Assembly (NCBI RefSeq): GCF_013001025.1
Contig: NZ_CP053021.1
Location: 2,311,501-2,375,500, forward strand
Reading direction: 5' to 3'
From: Sphingobium yanoikuyae
Lineage (GTDB): Bacteria > Pseudomonadota > Alphaproteobacteria > Sphingomonadales > Sphingomonadaceae
Length of the DNA stretch: 64,000 bases
Shown: positions 51,765-60,449 of the stretch, piece by piece
Layout of the letters: every line of letters begins with the position of its first letter
Position numbering within the stretch: position 1 is the first letter of the stretch
Program-made: the position numbers and the translations under genes
The notes under the pieces: model-generated
What the model was told of the DNA's origin: nothing
Database searches by the model: none
Seen by the model: the letters and a program-made list of their open reading frames with translations, nothing else

Positions 51765-54368
51765 ATGGTTCAGATGCGGTCTCGGTCACGGTTTCGTTGT
51801 GCACTCCTTGCTGCGGTGGCGATTGGTACGCTTGTTCCGGGCGCCGCCGCACTCGCCCAGGAGCAACGCCGCGCCGAATATAGGATCGAGGCCGGCGACC
51901 TTGGAGAAGCCCTCAAAACCGTCAGCCGGCAATCGGGCAAGGAGATCATCTTCACTTCTGAGGCGATAATGGGACGGCGTGCCCCAGCGCTGCACGGTGC
52001 CTACAGCGCTGATGAAGCCGTTCGGGCGCTGCTGGAGGGTTCCGATCTCCTCGCGCAGTTCCGGAAGGATGTCATCATCATTCGGGGGCGATCGGAGCCG
52101 TCGGGGGATCTAACGGATCGTCCGGCGGCTCAGAGTGAGATTGTGGTAACCGGATCGAGAATTCGTGGTGGTGAGCCGGTTTCGCCGGTTGCGGTATCGT
52201 CCAGACGCGAGATCGAAAGTCGCGGCATTTCCGACCTGGGCTCTTTTGCTCGTAGCCTTGTGCAAAATTATTCTGGTGGGCAGAATCCGGGCGTAGCCGG
52301 AGGTGGTCAGGGCGAATCCGAAAACGTCACCTCATCTTCCACGCTGAATTTGCGCGGCCTCGGCCCTGATGCCACTCTAACTCTCTTCAACGGCCATAGA
52401 GTGGCTTACGACGCGATCAGTCAAGGTGTCGATATTTCCGCAATTCCGCTTGCGGCCATAGACCGTGTCGAGGTCGTGGCCGACGGCTCGTCGGCGCTCT
52501 ATGGGTCAGACGCCGTCGGCGGTGTTGCCAACGTCATCTTGCGGCGGGACTATAGTGGAGCGGCCGTTTCAGCGCGGGTTGGAGGCGCGACAGACGGAGG
52601 CGATTTCGAGCAGCAGTATGATTTCGTTGCCGGTAAGCATTGGCAGTCGGGCGGCTTCATGGCTGCGGTCGACTACAGGCATACGACACCCATAACGGCT
52701 GGCCAACGGTCCTATACTCAGAACAACGACCCTTCCGAGACGCTGCAAGCTGGCCTCCGGCAGTATAGCGTAGTGGTCGCTGGCCATCAACGCATCGCTG
52801 ATGGCATCGATTTCGATCTGGACGGCCAGTTCAGCGATCGAAATACGTCGCTATGCGTGAACTTTACCGCCACCGACGGATGCCGGGCGTCTGGTAGTGA
52901 CATTAAAGTGAACACACGATCTTGGACGGTTTCGCCCAACCTCAAGTTCGAGACAGCGAACTCGTGGCAGTTCAAGCTGGGCGGCGTCCTTGGCGAGAGC
53001 AGAGTAGACCAGACGGCAAATGTATCATTTGGCGGATCGCTCCTACTTGTGCAGCAAGGCAGATATAAGAACCGCCTAAGCGCGTTCGAACTTACGACCG
53101 AGGGCCCACTCTTTCAACTTCCCGGCGGTTCCGCGCGGCTTGCCGCAGGAGGAGGGCTACGGAACACTAAGTTTGTCATTAACGTCGCCGCAATACAATC
53201 AGGGACTACAACCCCCTATTTCGACTTCGGAGTGAATCGACCGACCTGGTACGGATTCGGAGAGCTGTCGCTTCCGTTCGTTGCTCCAGACACTGACATC
53301 ATGCTGGTCAATCGCCTGAGTCTTGACGCGGCGGTGCGCTATGAGGATGTACGCCGCGTTGGCAGCGTCCTGACGCCGAAAGTCGGGGTCATTTACGCAC
53401 CGACGTCGAGCATCGCCCTCAAGTTTAGTTGGGGAAAGTCCTTCAAGGCCCCGACGCTGTACCAGACCGGGCAGCCCAAGCAGGGGTACTCACAAGTCGG
53501 CTCAACATTCTTTCTGCCGCCGAGCCCGACCCCGGGAGGGGTCCTCTACCTGACTGGAGGCAATCCGGATCTTAAGCCGGAGCGGGCAACCAATTGGACC
53601 GCCACCGCCACATTGACCCCAACCTTTGTGCAAGGACTCAAGGTTGAGGCGAGCTACTTCAACATTCGATATCGGGACCGCGCGGTCTCACCAATACCGC
53701 AAAACTCCCTCGCCTTTTCTCCAATATACGGAGCATATGTTACAAACAATCCTACACGCGATCAAATCCTGGCAGCTCTCGCCGGCGTCCCGGTCGTTTA
53801 TGATCAAGGCGGCGGCGACCCCACGACGAGCGACATCGTCGCGATCGTAACCAACTATTTGCAGAACGCGTCGTCTCAAAAAATTGAGGGCGTCGATCTG
53901 ACGCTCGATTACGCCTTCGATCTCGGCAGTCGCGATCACATCCACCTCAATGGCGCCGCCAGCTACCTGAAAAGCAGCCAGCGGCTAAGTGCCGGCCAGC
54001 CCGTCGTTCAGCTTGCGGGTACTGTGTTTCGTCAACCGCACTGGCGGGCCTCTTCCGTGATCGAATGGGGGCACGATAGTTTCACGCTCTCCGGCGTTCT
54101 CTCCTATATCGGCGGCGAACTCGACACCAGGATCACTCCCTATGAGAAGGTCGGCGCATACACGGCGTTCGATCTTGTCGCTCGCTTCGAGCCGAAACTC
54201 GAGAGTGGCCCGTTTGCCCATACCCGGTTGAGCGTATCGGCGTTGAACCTGTTCAATTCCAAACCTTCGTATCTCCGCACGATCAACCCGATCGCCTATC
54301 ATTACGACTCCAATAACTATCCCAGCATCGGACGCTTTTTGAGTGTCACTGTCGCCAAGAGCTTCTGA
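51765..54368 (+). CDS. TonB-dependent outer-membrane receptor of the lasso-peptide locus
   Basis: ATG 51765 follows AAGGGGGC and gives 867 aa; the upstream frame start at 51714 is disfavoured. Signal peptide to about residue 32; STN signalling domain about 38-105 (GDLGEALKTVSRQSGKEIIF); a TonB-box-like SEIVVTG near 122; plug with LNLRGLGPDATLTLFNGHRV and YGSDAVGGVANVIL; then the beta-barrel ending in VTVAKSF, a terminal aromatic as required for assembly. The STN domain ties it to FecR. Its stop overlaps the isopeptidase start (TGATG), so uptake and cleavage are coupled; the likely ligand is the cluster's own lasso peptide. Confidence 0.9.
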   Translation: MVQMRSRSRFRCALLAAVAIGTLVPGAAALAQEQRRAEYRIEAGDLGEALKTVSRQSGKEIIFTSEAIMGRRAPALHGAYSADEAVRALLEGSDLLAQFRKDVIIIRGRSEPSGDLTDRPAAQSEIVVTGSRIRGGEPVSPVAVSSRREIESRGISDLGSFARSLVQNYSGGQNPGVAGGGQGESENVTSSSTLNLRGLGPDATLTLFNGHRVAYDAISQGVDISAIPLAAIDRVEVVADGSSALYGSDAVGGVANVILRRDYSGAAVSARVGGATDGGDFEQQYDFVAGKHWQSGGFMAAVDYRHTTPITAGQRSYTQNNDPSETLQAGLRQYSVVVAGHQRIADGIDFDLDGQFSDRNTSLCVNFTATDGCRASGSDIKVNTRSWTVSPNLKFETANSWQFKLGGVLGESRVDQTANVSFGGSLLLVQQGRYKNRLSAFELTTEGPLFQLPGGSARLAAGGGLRNTKFVINVAAIQSGTTTPYFDFGVNRPTWYGFGELSLPFVAPDTDIMLVNRLSLDAAVRYEDVRRVGSVLTPKVGVIYAPTSSIALKFSWGKSFKAPTLYQTGQPKQGYSQVGSTFFLPPSPTPGGVLYLTGGNPDLKPERATNWTATATLTPTFVQGLKVEASYFNIRYRDRAVSPIPQNSLAFSPIYGAYVTNNPTRDQILAALAGVPVVYDQGGGDPTTSDIVAIVTNYLQNASSQKIEGVDLTLDYAFDLGSRDHIHLNGAASYLKSSQRLSAGQPVVQLAGTVFRQPHWRASSVIEWGHDSFTLSGVLSYIGGELDTRITPYEKVGAYTAFDLVARFEPKLESGPFAHTRLSVSALNLFNSKPSYLRTINPIAYHYDSNNYPSIGRFLSVTVAKSF

Positions 54369-56437
54369 TGATCTCGCGACATTGCACGCGCGTTGCCGCG
54401 CTCATGGTCCTGTGCGCCATTTCCACCGGCTCTCGCGGGTCAGGCCTGCCACGGGCCGAACCATCATCTGAACCTGAGCCTGAACCGAGATCGTTGACCG
54501 CGAGCGCGCTCGTGGAGCTTGCGGATATTGGCCCGCCCTCACCGGTCCCGGACCGGCATATTCTTACGCTCTCACCCGATGGCCGTAGAGCCGTCATTCA
54601 GGTCCGACAGGCGGACCCGGGATCAAACGGATATCGTTTGCGGATGATTGTCGTCGACATCGCCGGCAAAGCGCGCCCTATCACCATTGATGAAGGCGGC
54701 GAGTTCATTCGCGAGATGGTCAACGGTGTTGGCGGCGTAAGAGTCGCAACTGGAGACGCCGCTGCGATCCCCGTCGAATGGTCGCGCGACGGATCTCAGG
54801 TCTACTTCCTGAAGCGGATGAATAGGAAAACGCAGATATGGCGGGCGGCGGCTGACGGGCACGGAAGTGCAATCCTCACCCATGAACAAGATGAGGTAGA
54901 GGACTTTCACCTCTCGCCCGACAAACGCCGGCTATACTATTCGGTGCGGAGTATCCTTCCGGACCAGAACGCCTCAAGCCTGGCGGAGCAACGAAACGGC
55001 TTTCGGTATGACCGTCGGTTCATACCCTTGTTCGCGCAAGGACCGGATGCCGTCCCTGCAGGAACTCTTGTAACAAAGAGCCTAGAAGTTGCGGGCAGTG
55101 ACATTCAGCTTCCCCCTGACACTGATCTTGCTCTGCCTCAGGCTCATGGTCGTCGCGCGCCGAATGGGCTTATTGCCTTGTCGTTACACGGTCGAGTCGC
55201 CTCCATCTCCTCGAAGGGACCGCTGGCGGCGACCAAACAGGGCGACATCATCGTTCAAGACCCGGTTCATGGCACGGTCCGCTGTAGCCTTCAGCATTGC
55301 AGCGGCGGCCTCACCCTATGGTGGACGCAAGATGGAAGGCGGCTACGCTATATGCGTCGGGAAGGCTGGGCAGATGAGAAGACGGCGATCTACGAGTGGA
55401 AGCCGGGAAACGGTGCGCCCAGACGTCTCTATTCCACATCCGATCTTCTGCTGGATTGCCAGCCGACCGGAAGTCAGCTGATTTGTGCTCGGGAGCGATC
55501 GACGGCGCCACGGCACATTATCTCGCTTGATGTCGACACGGGTCGCGCGAGGATAATCTACGATCCAAATCCGGATTTCGGCGGGTACAGGCTTGGACGG
55601 GTAGAGCGGCTATTCTGGAGAAACGCCTTCGGAGTCGAGACGTTCGGGGACCTAGTCTACCCGGTGAACTACACCGCTGGTCGTGCGTACCCTTTGGTCG
55701 TGGTTCAGTATATCTCCCGTGGCTTCCTTCGGGGAGGCGTTGGTGACGAATTTCCGATCCAGTTATTTGCCAATCGGGGTTACGCCGTGCTCAGCGTGCA
55801 GCGCCCCGACGCCAGGGACCTAGTGCCCAATGCCACGGAGATGAACGACTTTCAGCGACAACTGCTCAAGGACTTCAAAGACCGCCGAAGCGTGTTGTCC
55901 TCGATCGAGATCGGCGTGAAGATGTTGATCGGACGGGGAATCGTTGATCCGGTGAAGGTCGGCCTTACCGGCTTGAGCGATGGATCATCGACCGTTCAGT
56001 TTGCCGCAATAAATAGTAAGCTCTTCAAGGCAGCATCCGTAAGTGGATGCTGTTGGGACCAATTCCAGGACGCGGTTGTCGGTCCTAGCGCCGCGCAGGC
56101 ATACCATCAAATCGGATGGCCTAAGCTGTTGGATTATGACGCGACTTTCTGGTCGCAAATCTCTCTCGTCAAGAATGCGAAGCGCATCACAATGCCGATA
56201 CTCATGCAGCAATCGGATGATGAGTTTCGAGTGGCGGTCCCAAGTTACACGGCCCTGAGACAAGCGGGGCACCCCACGGCGCTCTTTGTCTTTCCCGACG
56301 AGAACCACATAAAGTGGCAGCCTGCCCATCGTCTTGCAGTTTACCAGCGCAATGTGCGGTGGTTCGATTACTGGCTCATGGGGATCGGGGATGGTGAGGA
56401 ATGGAAGGAGAATGGTACGTCGGAACCGAGTCAGTAG
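54368..56437 (+). CDS. Lasso-peptide isopeptidase (AtxE2-like, S9 prolyl-oligopeptidase fold)
   Basis: A 689-aa protein with an N-terminal signal-like segment (VAALMVLCAIST). A beta-propeller-like region (about 60-410) precedes the alpha/beta-hydrolase domain. Catalytic residues: Ser537 in GLSDGSS, Asp617 or Asp618 in QSDDEFR, His647 in DENHIKW. Size, triad order and placement after a TonB receptor and opposite a lasso A-B-C operon match AtxE2-type enzymes, which cut the isopeptide bond of the ring and linearise the lasso in the cell envelope or cytoplasm. Convergent with the C gene (54 bp between stops). Confidence 0.9.
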   Translation: MISRHCTRVAALMVLCAISTGSRGSGLPRAEPSSEPEPEPRSLTASALVELADIGPPSPVPDRHILTLSPDGRRAVIQVRQADPGSNGYRLRMIVVDIAGKARPITIDEGGEFIREMVNGVGGVRVATGDAAAIPVEWSRDGSQVYFLKRMNRKTQIWRAAADGHGSAILTHEQDEVEDFHLSPDKRRLYYSVRSILPDQNASSLAEQRNGFRYDRRFIPLFAQGPDAVPAGTLVTKSLEVAGSDIQLPPDTDLALPQAHGRRAPNGLIALSLHGRVASISSKGPLAATKQGDIIVQDPVHGTVRCSLQHCSGGLTLWWTQDGRRLRYMRREGWADEKTAIYEWKPGNGAPRRLYSTSDLLLDCQPTGSQLICARERSTAPRHIISLDVDTGRARIIYDPNPDFGGYRLGRVERLFWRNAFGVETFGDLVYPVNYTAGRAYPLVVVQYISRGFLRGGVGDEFPIQLFANRGYAVLSVQRPDARDLVPNATEMNDFQRQLLKDFKDRRSVLSSIEIGVKMLIGRGIVDPVKVGLTGLSDGSSTVQFAAINSKLFKAASVSGCCWDQFQDAVVGPSAAQAYHQIGWPKLLDYDATFWSQISLVKNAKRITMPILMQQSDDEFRVAVPSYTALRQAGHPTALFVFPDENHIKWQPAHRLAVYQRNVRWFDYWLMGIGDGEEWKENGTSEPSQ

Positions 56438-56491
56438 ATATCTGCCTTCGCCAACAGGGGCGACTGCATCATCGCTTCTGTCCGACCCGAG

Positions 56492-58240
56492 TTATCGGCT
56501 CCAGTGCTGGAGCCAGGCCTCGGTGTCGACTAATGTCAGGAGTCTCGTAATTTCGGATCCGACACCCTGATAATCAGGCGCCATCAGCTTTTCGATCGCC
56601 TGCCTGTCGATGACCCGTTCCCGGGCGAGCATCCCGTCCAACAGCCTCTCACGAATTCTGGCACGAAATTTGTGGAATATCTCGTAGCTGAACCCTTGAG
56701 GGCTGCCCTTTCCTCTCCGCTCGATCACCGCGGACGGAAGCGCATTGTGGAATGCTTGACGGGCGGCGGCCCTATCCCGTCCTTTTTCGCACTGCCGCCA
56801 GGTCGGAATTTGCAGGGAAGTTTCGACGATGGGCTGAGATGCCAGTGGGTGAACGACCGGTAGCCCATCCCGCTCAACATACGCGTCAAGAGAATATTGC
56901 ATTCGCAGCAGCATAGCGATGTGAGCGGCCTTGCCAGCCAGCCTGAGCTCTTTGGGAGGGGTGAGCCATGGATGCGTTGCGGGAGAAGCGGAAAGCCGCT
57001 CGACAATCTCGTTCGACAGCAATGAGCTGTCTGCCTTCCAGGCATAGCCTGAGTTAGCCCCTCGCCATGCCCGAATGGCTTGCGACATCACTTGACCAAC
57101 CGTAGCGCCCGTGAGGGCGCAAATATCGCGGAGGGTTGCCCCTAGGCCTAGCGAGACGCCCTCTATAGCATATCGGTCTGCCAGTGGTCGGGCCGATCGG
57201 CTCATATAAAATACATTATCCCCACCGTTCCCGGTGAAGATTGCCTGAGCACCGGCCGCTGCCGCCAATCCGACCATGGCCCTATCGAACGCTGGCGCAT
57301 CTAGCCGCCCCGGTGGCGCGGCCAAATGAAAAACCGAGGATGTGTCGATATCAACATGATCCAGCGAGTAGTGCGCCTCGGCGAGTGGCCTCTCGAGAAA
57401 CGTGGCGAGTGACCTCGCATGGGATCTTTCGTCCCCCAGTGGATCTCGCGTTGACAGCGTGGCGCAGCTGAAGTCCGCTCTCCCCTGCTGAAGGCAGGCT
57501 GCGACAATCGAGGAGTCCAGCCCACCTGAGACGGCCAGAAGCGATCGACCATAATACTGCGCCCAGCTAGTGATGCAGTGCTGCGTCACCCTGCGCAGCG
57601 TTTCAATCTGTTCGTCCCGGCCGCCACCAAAGCGCGACGTAATATAATCCCAAGGGTTCCACTGGACTGTCTGATCGGTACTCGATCCACGGACATGAAG
57701 ACGCATGCCCGGGAGGAGACGGCGGACATTCAACAGGGCCGTATGCTCTTCCGGCAGCCCAGCGTGGAACAGCGACCTAGCCACGCCGAAGATATCAACC
57801 TCGGCCTTAATCGAACCCGCATCCACCAACATGGAGGGATCCGACGCGAGTATAATCGCATTGGTTGACATAACATAGAGGCAAGGCAGCATGCCTGAAG
57901 GGTCTCGGAGAACGAAAAAGCCGCCCTCGACGCGGATGATGGCGACATATCGCCCCCAGTAACGGTCGATGAGATGCTGGCCCCTTGTGGTCATTATCGC
58001 CTCGGCCTCGCTCGCGTTGAAACCCTCAACAGTGCGCGAGGGTCCGTAGCGATGGAACAAGGTTCCCACGACAAAGCCCATGTTGTTGGCCAGCACCGCA
58101 AAGCTACTGCGATCGCTGACCGCTACCACCATGTCCTCAGCAAGTTCGTGGGTTTGCAGCTTTGCATCCCGCAGAGGGCGATCGGGGCCGTCATCGACAG
58201 TCGATCGCGTCCCCAGCCTAGCGAGGAAGCGAATGCTCAT
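56492..58240 (-). CDS. Lasso-peptide macrolactam synthetase, C protein (asparagine synthetase B-like)
   Basis: ATG 58240 (MSIRFLARLGTRSTVDDG) overlaps the B gene's stop by ATGA and gives 582 aa; a longer frame to 58420 is a shadow. AVSGGLDSS at 236-244 is the ATP pyrophosphatase loop that adenylates the ring-forming side chain. The N-terminal domain resembles glutamine amidotransferase but lacks the Cys2 nucleophile, as in lasso C proteins, so ammonia is not made and the peptide's own amine attacks. It should join Gly1 to the acidic side chain of the core peptide. Confidence 0.92.
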   Translation of the reverse strand: MSIRFLARLGTRSTVDDGPDRPLRDAKLQTHELAEDMVVAVSDRSSFAVLANNMGFVVGTLFHRYGPSRTVEGFNASEAEAIMTTRGQHLIDRYWGRYVAIIRVEGGFFVLRDPSGMLPCLYVMSTNAIILASDPSMLVDAGSIKAEVDIFGVARSLFHAGLPEEHTALLNVRRLLPGMRLHVRGSSTDQTVQWNPWDYITSRFGGGRDEQIETLRRVTQHCITSWAQYYGRSLLAVSGGLDSSIVAACLQQGRADFSCATLSTRDPLGDERSHARSLATFLERPLAEAHYSLDHVDIDTSSVFHLAAPPGRLDAPAFDRAMVGLAAAAGAQAIFTGNGGDNVFYMSRSARPLADRYAIEGVSLGLGATLRDICALTGATVGQVMSQAIRAWRGANSGYAWKADSSLLSNEIVERLSASPATHPWLTPPKELRLAGKAAHIAMLLRMQYSLDAYVERDGLPVVHPLASQPIVETSLQIPTWRQCEKGRDRAAARQAFHNALPSAVIERRGKGSPQGFSYEIFHKFRARIRERLLDGMLARERVIDRQAIEKLMAPDYQGVGSEITRLLTLVDTEAWLQHWSR

Positions 58241-58962
58241 GAGAGCACCAAGATAGGAGAATAATGTCCGACCTCCTCGACGCTGTCGTTGAGGATCCGG
58301 TCTTCGTCCTGAGCCCAGGCGTGGGCGGCGAAGGGGTTCGACCGCACGCCGATGACGCACTGTATCGAGACACCCAAAGATCGGCACAAAGAGTACATGG
58401 CCAGCGAGCGCGGAAGGCACCGATCCGTGCGGCCAAAGATGAAGCCGGTGTGAGCGAAGGCCGTTACCGCCCTCTGTATCCGCAGGGTCCTGATCTCATT
58501 GGACCAGACGTTGTCACGGCTAATCCGCGACGACATTTCAATAACCGAGGATAACGCGCAGCGGCGAAGTCTCCAGGAGATGATGAACTCCCAGGAGAGC
58601 GCGAGTAGAAATGTCGGCAGGTGTAACGGCGACTGGCCGCTGCTTTCTTGATCGGTCGTTGCTGGGTATGTTCTGGTGGTCGGGAAGGCGGTGTAGGGAT
58701 CAGAGCTTTGGACCAGGTAGCCCTTTTGAATGAGCGGTGAGAGCGCTACGTCGGCGCCCGGAAAATCTTCTCCATTGCTAAGGACGAGCCGCCGGAAAGC
58801 TTCCACCCCGGCCGAAGGAACGGCAAAGTAGCGGTTCTCGATTACGTCGAGAAATATTACCGAGGCTCCGACAGAGCAGTGGTAAAGGCCATCTCTCAGC
58901 CGATAGAACATAGATTGATCCAGCAGGTTTGATGGCGCGCACCGGGTTGCGGCACGCGCCAT
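58237..58962 (-). CDS. Lasso-peptide B protein: RRE domain fused to cysteine peptidase
   Basis: A 241-aa protein starting six bases after the precursor stop. Residues about 15-85 (FYRLRDGLYHCSVGASVIFL, then LIQKGYLV) are PqqD-like, the RiPP recognition element (B1) that binds the leader. Residues about 120-241 are the transglutaminase-like B2 peptidase with Cys182 (RCLPRSLA), His214 (FAAHAWAQ) and Asp226 (RILND). It should cut after the leader residue Lys23. Single-chain B is the usual proteobacterial form. Coupled to C by ATGA. Confidence 0.92.
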   Translation of the reverse strand: MARAATRCAPSNLLDQSMFYRLRDGLYHCSVGASVIFLDVIENRYFAVPSAGVEAFRRLVLSNGEDFPGADVALSPLIQKGYLVQSSDPYTAFPTTRTYPATTDQESSGQSPLHLPTFLLALSWEFIISWRLRRCALSSVIEMSSRISRDNVWSNEIRTLRIQRAVTAFAHTGFIFGRTDRCLPRSLAMYSLCRSLGVSIQCVIGVRSNPFAAHAWAQDEDRILNDSVEEVGHYSPILVLS

Positions 58963-58968
58963 ACCGTT

Positions 58969-59109
58969 TCAATCGTCTTCCAGGCCAATGCCCAGCCGCT
59001 GGAGCTGGATGACCGTGTCGTTCGCTCCCGGCGAGCCTCCCTTGGTCTCATCGACCACCGAGCCGAGGTCGATCAGTTCGTCGAGATTGCGATCGTCATT
59101 GCGTTCCAT
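58969..59109 (-). CDS. Lasso-peptide precursor (A), 46 aa
   Basis: ATG 59109 has GAGGAG at ideal spacing. The leader ends LIDLGSVVDETK, aligning without gaps to the LIVLGKASAETR end of the astexin leader, with the conserved Thr at -2. The core begins GGSPGANDT and ends LGIGLEDD (23 residues). Gly1 plus Asp8 would give an 8-residue ring; no acid is present at positions 7 or 9. The gene is followed six bases later by B, then C. No ABC exporter (D gene) is present, as in isopeptidase-type clusters. Hand-calculated neutral monoisotopic mass of the cyclised core is about 2306.15 Da. Confidence 0.88.
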   Translation of the reverse strand: MERNDDRNLDELIDLGSVVDETKGGSPGANDTVIQLQRLGIGLEDD

Positions 59110-59123
59110 GACACACTCCTCAT

Positions 59124-59149
59124 CGATTGCCGCAAAACAACGGCAATCG
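59124..59149. promoter_or_regulatory. Inverted repeat in the precursor leader
   Basis: CGATTGCCG-caaaacaa-CGGCAATCG: perfect 9-bp arms with an 8-base loop, 15 bases upstream of the precursor ATG and next to its ribosome site. It could be an operator for the XRE or GntR regulator or an RNA hairpin that controls translation. Confidence 0.55.
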
Positions 59150-59179
59150 AAAATTAGAGCAACGCGACGATCGGCGGTG

Positions 59180-59212
59180 GGAATATATCGAGACAGGTTG
59201 ACGCGATATTCC
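59180..59212. promoter_or_regulatory. Second inverted repeat upstream of the lasso operon
   Basis: GGAATAT (59180-59186) and ATATTCC (59206-59212) bracket a centre with TATCG/CGATA inside, 71-103 bases upstream of the precursor ATG. Likely operator in the promoter region; exact -10/-35 elements were not clear. Confidence 0.45.
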
Positions 59213-59290
59213 GAACCACTGACGACGGAACCGTTCGGAGCGGATTTGACGAGCGGAAGGCGAGGCTATCAATCTGAAATAGCAAAATTT

Positions 59291-59923
59291 TCATGAATTT
59301 TCTAATGATTGGATAATTCTTTGTTGGTGAGCAATTTTCCTCAGGTGATATGCTTCAATCCTTCTGCGCGTAGCTTTTGGCAAGTTCGCAGCACCGACGC
59401 CGGCGATGGTGGCGAGCTCCTTTTCGGCTAATCCTGGATCTACTGCATCGATGATTCGGCTGTAGTGAAGCCTTTCGTTGAGACCTCGAACCGCTATCAA
59501 AGCTTCGCGGTTTCCAGTGGCTGCAGCCAGTGAGCTGAATATTGCGGCAGCGAGGTTAGCGACAGAAACTGGTGAGGGCGCAGATGATCGAGTCAAACTT
59601 TGCTGGAGCGCCTCCCGCATGGCCGTCTCTCTCAATCTGGTTAGCGTCGCCGCGATCAACTGCATATGCCAAGCGAGGAGTTCGATGAGTTCGGCGGGTT
59701 CCCTGACCGGAACCAAGAATCCACCGTCCGAATGGTGCGCGAGAAGTCCCTCCCCCACGAGAATAAACGCCGCCTCCCGTACGGGAGTCTTGCTTGACCG
59801 ATGTCGGGTAGCGAGGTCCTGGATATCGATCTTCTTCCCCGGCACGAAATGGCCCGCGAGGTAGTCCTCCTTGAGTCCTTCGTATACGCGCTCGTGGAGC
59901 GGAGGATCCATTGCCGACATCAT
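59291..59923 (-). CDS. GntR-family regulator upstream of the lasso operon
   Basis: ATG 59923 (MMSAMDPPLHERVYEG) overlaps the XRE stop and gives 210 aa; the longer frame is a shadow. Residues 8-75 (LKEDYLAGHFVPGKKIDIQD, then SSKTPVREAAFILVGEGLL) are the GntR winged helix, followed by a helical FCD-like ligand domain. It precedes the precursor gene by 180 bp on the same strand and is the natural candidate to bind the inverted repeats there. Confidence 0.85.
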   Translation of the reverse strand: MMSAMDPPLHERVYEGLKEDYLAGHFVPGKKIDIQDLATRHRSSKTPVREAAFILVGEGLLAHHSDGGFLVPVREPAELIELLAWHMQLIAATLTRLRETAMREALQQSLTRSSAPSPVSVANLAAAIFSSLAAATGNREALIAVRGLNERLHYSRIIDAVDPGLAEKELATIAGVGAANLPKATRRRIEAYHLRKIAHQQRIIQSLENS

Positions 59924-60339
59924 AGGCCAGCAGCCACTGGAACAGCCACCGCCGACCAGGCTGGCGTCAAAGCCTGCGTCAGATGGTCGAGATTGCGCTG
60001 TGCAATGAGTTCGATGCACATCCGTTCAAGATCGCTGAGATCGCCGGTTGCCAGCTGGTGCGGAAAGCACATCTTCTGGCCGGCGAACAGCAACGGAATC
60101 AAAATATGCCCTGTCGACAAGCCAAGCCGATAGGCACAGACCAGATGATCGTCGAGCCGTGAACGGGGATTGCCGCCTTCGATCTCGCGAAGCCAGCGTA
60201 CACCCATACCAAGCTCTCGCGCCAAATCGCGTTGCGTTAAGCCCAGTTTCTTCCGTGCCTCTTCGATTTGTCGTCCCGATAGTACCTTTACATACAGGAT
60301 GGGACTTTCAGCAACGGAAGTCGCCAATAGATGCGACAT
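59920..60339 (-). CDS. XRE-family regulator, first gene of the XRE-GntR pair
   Basis: A 139-aa protein. KVLSGRQIEEARKKLGLTQR, then DLARELGMGVRWLREIEGG is an HTH_3 domain; the C-terminal half has a hydrophobic helix and may sense a ligand. AAGGAG lies ahead of ATG 60339, after a good sigma-70-like promoter (60394-60422). It is translationally coupled to the GntR gene (ATGA). Confidence 0.88.
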   Translation of the reverse strand: MSHLLATSVAESPILYVKVLSGRQIEEARKKLGLTQRDLARELGMGVRWLREIEGGNPRSRLDDHLVCAYRLGLSTGHILIPLLFAGQKMCFPHQLATGDLSDLERMCIELIAQRNLDHLTQALTPAWSAVAVPVAAGL

Positions 60340-60393
60340 GTCCGTGTCTCCTTACGGGAGATACCGCCCGCCAAGGCAATTCCATGAGTCGAA

Positions 60394-60422
60394 CTCTAAG
60401 GTGTACTTACCACCAGTGTCAA
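60394..60422 (-). promoter_or_regulatory. Sigma-70-like promoter of the XRE-GntR operon
   Basis: Minus strand: TTGACA at 60422-60417, 17-base spacer, TTAGAG at 60399-60394, about 55 bases upstream of the XRE start. The -35 is consensus and spacing is ideal. Confidence 0.55.
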
Positions 60423-60449
60423 ACTCAACCTCGGCCAACTTGTCGGGAT

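Noticed and set aside
58241..58420. 60-residue N-terminal extension of the lasso C protein
   Set aside because: It overlaps the B gene, is arginine/proline-rich and unlike C proteins; ATG 58240 gives the ATGA coupling and the normal length.
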